This document shows, in pieces, positions 1 to 7,869 of a stretch of 47,190 bases of DNA; the stretch's first letter is position 1; each line of letters starts with the position of its first letter. The position numbers and the translations under genes are program-made. Source of the DNA: Verrucomicrobiota bacterium (lineage in GTDB: Bacteria > Verrucomicrobiota > Verrucomicrobiia > Limisphaerales > JADLHS01); contig JANXWY010000008.1 in NCBI GenBank assembly GCA_025350905.1, forward strand, positions 1 to 47,190, given 5' to 3'. The notes beneath the pieces are model-generated. The model was not told where the DNA came from and searched no databases. It was given only the letters and a program-made list of their open reading frames with translations.

Positions 1-1
1 G

Positions 2-352
2 ACGGGTAAGGAAGTCACGGTACCGGAAATTTCCAGACTGACGGAGATTGTCGTCAGGACAAACGGCGTCGGGCAACCCATCACCAAGCGAATCAGCGAT
101 CCAAGTCAAATCAAAAAGATCGTTCTGTTTCTCAATCGAGAGGGCGGTGGATGGGATAAGCCTTGGTATGGCATCCCTGTTGGTTCCTTGATGTTGGAGC
201 TTTACGATGGAAAGGATTTCCGCGGTGAGTTTTCCATCGGCGATAATTTTTTCGAAACCCAGCGGAACGGTAGTTTTTGGTCGAAGGATGCAACGAAGGA
301 AAAAAGAAAAGAAAGACTGAAGCTTCTCGACTTGCCAAAAGAAAAGCGATGA
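2..352 (+). CDS. Unknown protein, 3' end only (116 codons)
   Basis: An open frame runs in from the left edge of the window and stops at TGA 350-352; no start is visible, so this is the C-terminal part of a longer gene. The readable 116 residues contain alternating hydrophobic and polar stretches consistent with beta structure, for example KKIVLFLNREGGGWDKPWYG, and end in a strongly basic tail, KEKRKERLKLLDLPKEKR. I do not recognise the family. Its bases are visibly richer in A and T than the genes that follow and it uses AAA and AGA codons freely, which could reflect horizontal transfer or a fast-evolving gene. The 105 bases to the next start hold no recognisable element. The frame is convincing because it stays open and codes for a protein-like composition, but the function is unknown. 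Confidence 0.6.
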   Translation, partial: TGKEVTVPEISRLTEIVVRTNGVGQPITKRISDPSQIKKIVLFLNREGGGWDKPWYGIPVGSLMLELYDGKDFRGEFSIGDNFFETQRNGSFWSKDATKEKRKERLKLLDLPKEKR

Positions 353-457
353 AAATGAGGCCGTATATGAAGATAGGCTGCCGCACTTCCTCGACTCTTT
401 CTACATTTTCAGCCTCGTTCTTGTCAGTTCACTTTCTGTCTCCCATCCTCCCGGAGC

Positions 458-1819
458 TTGAGGAAAAAGCGCGCCGTCATTTTGTTCGCCCTGTTCATCG
501 TCGCCTCCGCGACTGCGACATGGTTATTTTTGTTTTGGCGGGTGCCGCACATCAGCGGGCCGGTGCGGCATGAGGTTTACGTCTGGCAGCGCGCATGGAC
601 GGAACCGGTGCGCAATGCAGTCGAGCAACACGGCACAAACTTTTCCGCGCTCGCGGTGCTGAAGGCGGAGGTTTCGTGGAAAGACAAGAAGCCACAGGTC
701 ACGCGGATGGCGGTGGATTATGCGACGCTGGCCAAAACCCAACGTCCCATCGGCATCGCTTTGCGGATCGGGACTTACGCTGGGCCGTTCGCCGGAGCGC
801 CGAGCACCGCCTCGGCAAGTTCCGAACGCCCTTCCCAACAGGCCGAGTCGGTGCTCGGCGCTCCATCCGTACCCGGCGAAGCCGTCACCACGTTTCTCTG
901 CGACCTCGCCGCGTCACTCGTCGCCGAGGCGCGATCCAACCGCGTCAACCTGAGCGAACTGCAAATTGATTTCGATTGCGCGGAGTCCAAGCTCGACGGC
1001 TATCGGGTGTGGGTGGAGGCGATGGAACGTCGCGTCGCTCCGCTGCCCGTGACAATCACCGCACTCCCCAGCTGGCTGGATTCGCGGGCGTTCAAACGAC
1101 TTGCGGCGGTGGCGACCAACTATGTGCTCCAGGTTCACTCGGTCGAGCGACCCAGGAGCTTCGACGCGCCGTTTACACTGTGCGATCCGCGGGCGGCCAG
1201 GCGCGCGGTCGAGCGCGCCGGTCGGATCGGTATTTCGTTTCGAGTGGCACTGCCGACGTATGGCTACACGCTGGCCTTCGATGTGGGCGGCAAGTTCATC
1301 GGCCTTTCCGCCGAAGGCGCCCGCCCGAACTGGCCCACGAATGCTGTGCTGCGGGAGGTGCATTCCGACCCGTTGGAACTTGCCGCGTTGGTGCAAGGAT
1401 GGACGGCTTCCCGGCCTGCCGCGATGCGCGGAGTAATCTGGTATCGGCTGCCGACGATGGTGGATAACTTTAACTGGCGTTGGCCGACGCTTGATGCCAT
1501 TCTCGGTGCGCGTATTCCCCGTGAAGTTTTGCGGGTGCATTCGCGCCGGGTCGAGTCGGGGTTGGTGGAAATCAGCCTCGCAAACGAAGGCGAACTCGAC
1601 ATTTCCTCACGGCTCGCTGTGGAAGTCCGTTGGGGCAAGGCCCGCTTGGTGGCGGGTGATGCTTTGCGGGACTTTGAACTGGCGGACAGAAGTCTGTCCG
1701 CGGCGAGATTCCAAACCAAGTCGCAACCCGGCCGCGTTCGCGTGGGTGAAACGCTCGTGCTCGGCTGGCTGCGATTCGACCAAGACTGTGAGGTGCGGTG
1801 TGAACTTAAAAAACTGTGA
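458..1819 (+). CDS. DUF3142 family protein, membrane anchored or exported
   Basis: A 453-residue protein with a basic start (MRKKRA), one hydrophobic segment at about 6-27 and then a large soluble part, so it should sit outside the cytoplasmic membrane. The segment LQIDFDCAESKLDGY and the later ITALPSWLDS match the pattern I associate with DUF3142, a family of unknown function that resembles a glycoside-hydrolase-like barrel; no catalytic residue can be assigned. The start is TTG at 458, chosen because it gives a normal N-terminal signal/anchor; GGAG lies only one base upstream and is too close to act as a usual ribosome site. A possible signal-less start further in would remove the membrane segment. 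The gene is followed at 1907 by a nested repeat and then by a LysM protein on the same strand. Confidence 0.75.
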   Translation: MRKKRAVILFALFIVASATATWLFLFWRVPHISGPVRHEVYVWQRAWTEPVRNAVEQHGTNFSALAVLKAEVSWKDKKPQVTRMAVDYATLAKTQRPIGIALRIGTYAGPFAGAPSTASASSERPSQQAESVLGAPSVPGEAVTTFLCDLAASLVAEARSNRVNLSELQIDFDCAESKLDGYRVWVEAMERRVAPLPVTITALPSWLDSRAFKRLAAVATNYVLQVHSVERPRSFDAPFTLCDPRAARRAVERAGRIGISFRVALPTYGYTLAFDVGGKFIGLSAEGARPNWPTNAVLREVHSDPLELAALVQGWTASRPAAMRGVIWYRLPTMVDNFNWRWPTLDAILGARIPREVLRVHSRRVESGLVEISLANEGELDISSRLAVEVRWGKARLVAGDALRDFELADRSLSAARFQTKSQPGRVRVGETLVLGWLRFDQDCEVRCELKKL

Positions 1820-1906
1820 GCCAACGGCGATAACGAAAAAGCCGGCGATCGAAAATTCAAATTCAAAAGGTGCGGGCATTCCTGATTCTTTTTCCCATTC
1901 CCCTTT

Positions 1907-2052
1907 CATTAACACCCGACTTCAGTCGGGTGCCATTGCGCAACGGAGAATTAAAACCGTTTCAACGGTTTTCCCACAGCCCGAAAAACCGTTGAAACGG
2001 TTTTTTCTGGTCCATTCTCCTGCAATCACCCCGCTGAAGCGGGGCGCTAATG
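1907..2052. repeat. Nested palindromic element, family A (four TTCA-loop hairpins)
   Basis: A 146-bp near-palindrome bounded by CATTA (1907-1911) and TAATG (2048-2052). It contains four hairpins that all have the loop TTCA, read on + for the left two and on - for the right two. These are stems 1913-1920/1925-1932, 1953-1960/1965-1972, 1985-1992/1997-2004 and 2027-2034/2039-2046, each of 8 bp. The outer left stem CACCCGAC and the outer right stem (read on -) CGCCCCGC differ at three positions yet both pair, two by compensating changes and one by a G-T wobble. GGAGAAT also recurs inverted between the hairpins. This resembles a BIME made of REP-type units. The third hairpin is followed by a T run, so it may also end transcription of the upstream gene. 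Confidence 0.85.
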
Positions 2053-4607
2053 AAAGCTCAGCCAGAAGGCGGCTTCCTTTCGCCTTCCTTCCATCTGCAT
2101 CGCTCCTGGAAAACCTTCTTTGCCTCGCCGTGCTGGCGTTAGGGCTACCTCTCCTTGCCGCCACCACCGCTCACGCGTGCGGACCGTTTTTTCCAAACAA
2201 CCTGCTGGATCAAGGTGACGAGGCGCTTCTGTCCGCGCCCGTCGCCAGCTTCGAGCGCGAACTGGTGCGATTGAATCTCGCTCCCAGCCGGTTCGCGGCC
2301 GTGCCCGCGACGAATCGCTACGCCGCGCAGACCTTCGACGCGGAACTGGCCGACCTCGCCACCGCGTTGAAACAGGCAAAAGTTTCGCCGGAAGAATCCG
2401 CGCGCATCGTCGAGGGCCATCGGGTCAATCGGAAAAAGTTGGGCGACTATCTCGAAGCGTACGATCGTTGGGATTCCAAATCAGGGCAGGATGCGGATGA
2501 AAGCTCGGCGGGCCAACACGGTGCCGAGCCGAACTTTCCAAGCTTCGACGCTGTGCTGGGTTTGCCGGAAGAATTCGCCGATTACTTCGCGGGGGCGGCG
2601 GCGTTGCGCAATCCGGATGCCGGCAATTCGTTTCGCGAGGCTTGGCTGCGATTGCTCGCCCGGCCGGCGGGAGAGCGCAAATATAAATCCACCTGGGCTG
2701 CGTTCATGCTCGGTCGGACCTCGGTGCCGTCGGATGACGACCAAGCGATCGAGTATTTTCAACAGACCCGCGACCTAGCCAAGCGCGGCTTTGCGGATTC
2801 CACAGGCCTCGCCGCCGCGAGTCTCGGACTGGAAGCGCGCGTCGAATTGCGGCGCGGAAATTTCCAGCGGGCCCTCGAGCTTTACCTCCAACAATACGGA
2901 ACGGGCGACGGCTCGGCGGTCGTTTCGCTGCGCTGGACGGCCGGTGCGGCGTTGGCCGCCGGGGGCGAGGAACTCGCAAAGATTGCCCGCTCTGCGAATG
3001 AACGTTCGGTGGTCACGGCGTATTTGATTTGCGGCGAGCGCAGCGAACGGTTTGCCGCGGCTGATTCAACGGCGTTGTACGCCACGCAGGCCTGGCTCGA
3101 GGCCGTTGAGGCGGCCGGGGTGAAGGATGTGGCTTCCGCCGAACGGCTCGCGCTTGCGGCGTATCAGGAGGGCGAGTTTGAACTGGCTCAGCGCTGGGTC
3201 CAGCGGGCGCACAACACGCCGGTGGCGCAATGGTTGCAGGCGAAATTGTATTTGCGGGCGGGCAAAGTTCCACAAGCCGCGGCGCTCTTTGCCGATGTCG
3301 CTGAGCGGTTGCCGGTCCTTCCGACCACGGAAGCCTTTGATTCCCGCGAGTTCGTGGACTCATTGCACGTCACCAGGGGCGGCTTGGCTTGGGAATTTCA
3401 GACCTCCGCGCGCGTGCGCGTGCTGGCTGAACTTGGGGTGCTGAAGCTGAGCCGGGGCGAGTTCGAGCAGGCACTGGATGCGCTGCTGCGTTCCGGCTTC
3501 TGGGAAGACGCGGCGTACGTTGCGGAACGGGTCCTGACACTGGATGAACTCAAGACCTATGTGGATCACAACTGGCCGTTAGGGGATGTGAGCACCAACG
3601 CAACCGCCATCGGAGCCACCTCGCTTGTGCCGCCGTCGCCTGATTCCACCGGAGATATCCGTTATTTGCTCGCGCGGCGGCTCACCCGGGAATGGCGCAG
3701 TCGCGAGGCGCAGGATTATTTCCCGGCGAATTTCCAGGCGCGGTTGGATGCACTGGTTGCCTCACTGAGTACCGGCTGGAACGAAAGTCTGCCCGCCGCC
3801 CAACGCGCGCAGGCGCTCTTCGCCGCCGCCAAGATTGCGCGCGCGGACGGCATGGAATTGCTCGGCACGGAATTGGCGCCGGACTGGCACATTCATGGCG
3901 GCGATTTCGAGGAAGGTTTGACCTGGCAGGTTCGGGCTACGAACTCAGTTACCGCGTTGGCGAACGTCGCCGGCGAGGAGGAATTGCGGCGTGCGGCGCT
4001 GTCCAAAGCGGATCCGGAGGTGCGGTTTCATTATCGCTATCAAGCCGCGTTCCTGGGGTGGGAAGCGGCGAAGCTAATGCCGGACCAGGCCGACGAAACG
4101 GCGCGCGTGCTGGTCACCGCCGGCTCCTGGTTGAAAATCCGCGACCCGGCGACGGCGGACATGTTTTACAAGGCGCTCGTGCGGCGTTGTCGCCACACAG
4201 CCATCGGGGCACAGGCGGATCGGATGCGCTGGTTTCCGGTGTTGGACGCAGCCGGTAATCCAAAGCCTTACCGGTCGCGCTTGGAGGAAAAGTCGTCGCC
4301 GGCGCTGAGCGAAGAATCACCCCAGCCCGCGCCAATTCCGTCCCCAGCGGTGGAGGATGATGACGTTGCGACCGCAACGAATCCGTCGTCCGGAGCCGTC
4401 TATAGCATCCAGAAAGGCGATTCGATCGCCGCCATCGTCACCGCCGTCAACCGGCTCGGCCATTCATTGACGCCGGCAGAGATTTTGGAAGCCAATCCCG
4501 GCTTGGATCCGGCCCGGCTAAAAGTCGGTCAGATAATTTTGATCCCGATCCACGGAACCCAAAGTGAAATTGGGAAGGAAAATGCCGGGCTTGAAGGCGA
4601 GAATTAA
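1992..4607 (+). CDS. Large exported helical-repeat protein with C-terminal LysM domain
   Basis: The reading frame is open from well upstream, but only the part after the hydrophobic segment near 2112-2170 looks like a mature protein, beginning HACGPFFPNNLLDQGDEA. A signal peptide with the core LLCLAVLALGLPLLAATTAHA precedes it. No ATG is available in frame: TTG 1992 lies inside the family A repeat and gives 871 residues, while GTG 2130 would leave a signal with no positive charge. The start is therefore uncertain. The middle (about 180-750) is alpha-helical and TPR-like, with stretches such as AASLGLEARVELRRGNFQRALELY. The last 70 residues contain a LysM peptidoglycan-binding domain (YSIQKGDSIAAIV ... 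LKVGQIILIPI). This suggests a periplasmic or cell-wall-bound scaffold. The family of the main body is not recognised. Confidence 0.75.
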   Translation: MKRFFLVHSPAITPLKRGANESSARRRLPFAFLPSASLLENLLCLAVLALGLPLLAATTAHACGPFFPNNLLDQGDEALLSAPVASFERELVRLNLAPSRFAAVPATNRYAAQTFDAELADLATALKQAKVSPEESARIVEGHRVNRKKLGDYLEAYDRWDSKSGQDADESSAGQHGAEPNFPSFDAVLGLPEEFADYFAGAAALRNPDAGNSFREAWLRLLARPAGERKYKSTWAAFMLGRTSVPSDDDQAIEYFQQTRDLAKRGFADSTGLAAASLGLEARVELRRGNFQRALELYLQQYGTGDGSAVVSLRWTAGAALAAGGEELAKIARSANERSVVTAYLICGERSERFAAADSTALYATQAWLEAVEAAGVKDVASAERLALAAYQEGEFELAQRWVQRAHNTPVAQWLQAKLYLRAGKVPQAAALFADVAERLPVLPTTEAFDSREFVDSLHVTRGGLAWEFQTSARVRVLAELGVLKLSRGEFEQALDALLRSGFWEDAAYVAERVLTLDELKTYVDHNWPLGDVSTNATAIGATSLVPPSPDSTGDIRYLLARRLTREWRSREAQDYFPANFQARLDALVASLSTGWNESLPAAQRAQALFAAAKIARADGMELLGTELAPDWHIHGGDFEEGLTWQVRATNSVTALANVAGEEELRRAALSKADPEVRFHYRYQAAFLGWEAAKLMPDQADETARVLVTAGSWLKIRDPATADMFYKALVRRCRHTAIGAQADRMRWFPVLDAAGNPKPYRSRLEEKSSPALSEESPQPAPIPSPAVEDDDVATATNPSSGAVYSIQKGDSIAAIVTAVNRLGHSLTPAEILEANPGLDPARLKVGQIILIPIHGTQSEIGKENAGLEGEN

Positions 4608-4648
4608 TTTCCGGACCCGGGGGCGTGATGGACTGCCACCCCTCGCGA

Positions 4649-7411
4649 TCAGGTTGAAGCCAGTTCCAAAATGGGCATCGGCGGATGGTCGAGGCAATGA
4701 CGGACGCGTTGTGCCAGTTGGGGCGGGCGATAGGGCTTGGCCAGAAACATGGCGTCGTTTTCGCTTAAGCTCTTGCCCCCGATCTCCGTGCTGTAGCCGC
4801 TGCTGTAAATGACCCGGAGGTCGGCCTTGCGTTGGCGAAGTTGCTGGGCGAGTTCCGCGCCGCCGACGCCGCCGGGCATTACCATATCGGTCAGGAGCAA
4901 GTCCACTTTGCCCAGGCAAGAGTCCCAAACTTTCAGGGCTTCCACGCCGGTTTCCGCCTCCAATACGCGATAATCATATTCCTTCAGCACCTTGGCCACG
5001 AGTTCGCGGAGCAACGGCTCATCTTCCACGAGCAGGATCGTCTCACGTCCGCCGCGGGCGATCAGGAGCGAATCATTCTGGTCGTCCGTCTCAACGGCGA
5101 CGGCGTCCAGCGCAGGAAAGAAAACGCGGAAAGTGGTGCCGACTCCGACTTTGCTCGTCACCTCCACCCAGCCCTGGTGCTGCTTGGCGATGCCGTAAAC
5201 CGTGGCCAGTCCCAGCCCGGTGCCGCGGCCAACTTCTTTCGTGGAAAAAAACGGTTCGAAGATCCGCGCGAGCGTTTTGGTATCCATGCCGCAGCCAGTG
5301 TCCTGGACGGTGAGCGTGACAAAAAGACCGACCCGCGCCTCGGGGCGGAGCGCCACGTAATCGGCGCGAATTTCCGTTAGTGTGGTGGTGATGGTCAGGG
5401 CGCCACCTTTGGGCATGGCATCCCGGGCATTGACGGCCAGATTCATGACGACCTGTTCGACCATGCCGTCGTCCGCCTTGATGGCGGGCAGCTGTTCCGC
5501 ATAGCTGGTTTGCAGCACGATATCTTCGCCGAGCAGTCGGGGGAGCATTTTCCCAAAATCGGCCAGGACGGCGTTGAGATTCAGGGGCCGTGCCTGGATG
5601 ACTTGCTTGCGGCTGAACGTCAGCAATTTTCGCGTGAGCACGGTCGCGCGCCGGGCGGCCCCCGAAATTTGTTTCAGCGGGTTGGCCATGGATTCGTCCC
5701 CGTTCACTTTGACGAGCAGGCAATCGGCGTAACCCTGAATAATGGTGAGGACGTTATTGTAGTCGTGCGCAATGCCCGCCGCCACCTGGCCGACGGATTC
5801 GAGTTTCTGCACATGGCGATATTGCGTTTCCAGGCTCAGCATTTCGGTGATCTCGTTGCCGTAGCAATGGACGACATGATTGTCGGCCACGGGAAAGAAC
5901 GACCAACTGATAGTGCGGTCATTGATGACCACCAACTCGCGCAGGCGCTTGACCCCACGGGCCAGACAATCGTTTACGATCTCCGCCACGCCGGCGGGCA
6001 AGATATCGAGGATGTGTCCCTTGCCCAGGGAGCGGGTCAACTCCACCGCCGCATCGTTGGTATAACTCAGTTCCGCGGCGGCCGTGAATTCCAGGACCGG
6101 ATTGGGATTGACGCGGGGGAACGCCGCGAGCTTTTGGACTTGCACTTCGGCCTGCTTGCGGTCGGTGATGTCGCTCAAACTGCCGGACGCACCCAACACT
6201 AGACCGGCTTCGTTGCGCGTCAGGCGGAGGTAGAGCTCGGCCCAGCGCGGTTCGCCGTGCCGCGTCAGCAGGCGCGCCTCAAGGCTGCAATGCTCACCGA
6301 TGCCATTGACCAATTTGACGAAGAGTTCGCGGACGGGATCCCGATCCTCCGGATGAAAATAATCCAGGAATGATTTTTCGAGCGAATCCGCGACGGCAAA
6401 GCCAGTGATCTCGGTCCAAGCGGGGTTGAGAAAGGTCCAATACCCAAACTCGCTGATTTGGAAAACCACCTCCTTGATGCTGGCGACTACACAACTATAA
6501 CGATTTTCACTGGCATCCAGCGCGTCTTCCGCCTGCTTGCGTTGGATGCACAGGGCGACACCGTTGGCCACGGAACCAAGCTCCTGCAGGACGGTTTCAG
6601 CCAACGGGTCGCTGCCATAGAGCGACATGCACCCCACCAATCGGCTCTCCAGCATGAGCGGGTAGGCGGCAAAAGAAACCAGTCCTTCCGATTTTGTCCA
6701 GGTGGACGACTCAAAACGGGCGTCCACGGCCAGGTCCGGGACGAACACCGTCTGTCCATTCAAAATGGCATCCAACGTTAAGTTTCCTGCCGCAGACAGC
6801 GCCACGGCGACTTTTGGTCCGGCGTTGGCACTGAGGCGCAACGCTTTTTCTCCCGCGTCATAAATCCAAACTTGCGCCAGCGCACCATTGAGATATTGGG
6901 CCATCGCTCCGGCGCAGTTCTCCAAAATGACCGACAAGGTGGCGCGGCAGGTTAAAACCAATCCGACTTGGGCGCCGAACGCCGCGAGTCGCGCCTGTTC
7001 GAACGCCGCGAGGGAGGCCGCCCGTTTGCGTTCGATGGCGTACCGGATGGTTCGCTCCAGGCTTTGCGCTTCGATTTGCCCCTTCACGAGATAATCCGCC
7101 GCACCGGCTTTCATCGCCGCGTGGTCGGCATCCTCGTGGCCTACGCCGGTGACCAAAATCACCGGGGCATCCGCGCCTGCGGCGCGGGCCGCCTGTAATA
7201 ATTCCACTCCGTCGTGAACCCCCAACCGGAAATCCACCAGACATATGTCCTGGTGATTTTTCCGCATGGCGTTGAGCCCTTCATCGAAAGTGCGGGCCCA
7301 ATCGATGGTGTACACGCACCCACGAATGTCCTTCAAGAGATCGCGGGTAAGCATGAAATCCTCTTCGTCGTCTTCGACGATCAGCACCCGGAAGTTTCGT
7401 GGTTCGTTCAT
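4649..7411 (-). CDS. Hybrid sensor histidine kinase, REC-GAF-PAS-kinase-REC
   Basis: A 920-residue cytoplasmic signalling protein with no membrane segment. Domains in order are an N-terminal receiver (1-125, phospho-acceptor D60 in CLVDFRLG), a coiled linker, a GAF domain (about 150-295), a PAS domain (about 300-420), a second weaker PAS (about 430-525), a dimerisation domain with the phospho-histidine at H549 in GIAHDYNN, an ATPase domain (N box NLAVNARDA, G box DTGCGMD, then FEPFFSTKEVGRGTGLGL), and a C-terminal receiver with D842 in LLLTDMVMPGG. The HDYNN box is typical of NtrB-like hybrid kinases. Its ATG overlaps the stop of the preceding receiver gene by 4 bp, so the two are translationally coupled and probably form one phosphorelay. 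The signal is unknown. It ends 41 bp from the convergent LysM gene. Confidence 0.92.
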   Translation of the reverse strand: MNEPRNFRVLIVEDDEEDFMLTRDLLKDIRGCVYTIDWARTFDEGLNAMRKNHQDICLVDFRLGVHDGVELLQAARAAGADAPVILVTGVGHEDADHAAMKAGAADYLVKGQIEAQSLERTIRYAIERKRAASLAAFEQARLAAFGAQVGLVLTCRATLSVILENCAGAMAQYLNGALAQVWIYDAGEKALRLSANAGPKVAVALSAAGNLTLDAILNGQTVFVPDLAVDARFESSTWTKSEGLVSFAAYPLMLESRLVGCMSLYGSDPLAETVLQELGSVANGVALCIQRKQAEDALDASENRYSCVVASIKEVVFQISEFGYWTFLNPAWTEITGFAVADSLEKSFLDYFHPEDRDPVRELFVKLVNGIGEHCSLEARLLTRHGEPRWAELYLRLTRNEAGLVLGASGSLSDITDRKQAEVQVQKLAAFPRVNPNPVLEFTAAAELSYTNDAAVELTRSLGKGHILDILPAGVAEIVNDCLARGVKRLRELVVINDRTISWSFFPVADNHVVHCYGNEITEMLSLETQYRHVQKLESVGQVAAGIAHDYNNVLTIIQGYADCLLVKVNGDESMANPLKQISGAARRATVLTRKLLTFSRKQVIQARPLNLNAVLADFGKMLPRLLGEDIVLQTSYAEQLPAIKADDGMVEQVVMNLAVNARDAMPKGGALTITTTLTEIRADYVALRPEARVGLFVTLTVQDTGCGMDTKTLARIFEPFFSTKEVGRGTGLGLATVYGIAKQHQGWVEVTSKVGVGTTFRVFFPALDAVAVETDDQNDSLLIARGGRETILLVEDEPLLRELVAKVLKEYDYRVLEAETGVEALKVWDSCLGKVDLLLTDMVMPGGVGGAELAQQLRQRKADLRVIYSSGYSTEIGGKSLSENDAMFLAKPYRPPQLAQRVRHCLDHPPMPILELAST

Positions 7412-7869
7412 GGGGCGGAGGCTTTTGCGGACGGCAGTTCGACGAGCCCAAACCAGTAACCCACCATTTTCGTGACGGTCGTCACGAGGGCGTCAAACGC
7501 CGCCGGCTTGGTGATAAATGAATTGGCGCCGAGTTCATAAACCTGCCGGATGTCCGTGTCGGCGCGCGAAGTGGTGAATACCACAATCGGGACGCGCCGC
7601 AGGTCCGGGTGATCCCGGATTTCCTTGAGCGCTTCCCGCCCGTCTTTGCGCGGCATGTTCAAGTCCAGCAGGATCAGCCCGGGGCGGGGGGCGGTCCCGG
7701 CGGTGAGGTAGCGGCCCCGCCGCATGAGGTAATCCAGCAACTCCTCGCCGTCGGCCACAAAGCGAATCTGTTCCTTCACGCCGCATTCGGCAAAGGCTTC
7801 CTGTACGAGCAGCTGATCGTCGGCGTCATCCTCCGCCATGAGAATGAGATGATTGCTGAGATTGATCAT
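7408..7869 (-). CDS. Single-domain response regulator (Rcp1/CheY-like)
   Basis: A 153-residue receiver domain with no output domain. The acidic pocket is EDDADD (13-18), the phospho-acceptor is D69 in LILLDLNMPRKDG, the switch threonine lies in VFTTSR, and the conserved lysine is K121 in FITKPAA. The length and the sequence around LDLNMPRKDG are those of the Rcp1 group, which partners with phytochrome-like kinases. It sits between two histidine kinases and overlaps both by 4 bp, so it most likely carries phosphate between them: from the membrane kinase upstream to the hybrid kinase downstream, or as a shared sink. The start is the ATG inside the TGA of the upstream gene. Confidence 0.92.
   Translation of the reverse strand: MINLSNHLILMAEDDADDQLLVQEAFAECGVKEQIRFVADGEELLDYLMRRGRYLTAGTAPRPGLILLDLNMPRKDGREALKEIRDHPDLRRVPIVVFTTSRADTDIRQVYELGANSFITKPAAFDALVTTVTKMVGYWFGLVELPSAKASAP

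Noticed and set aside
1953-2005. Simple Rho-independent terminator
   Set aside because: The inner hairpin with a T run could stop transcription, but it is only one part of a four-hairpin symmetric element, so a terminator alone does not explain the structure.
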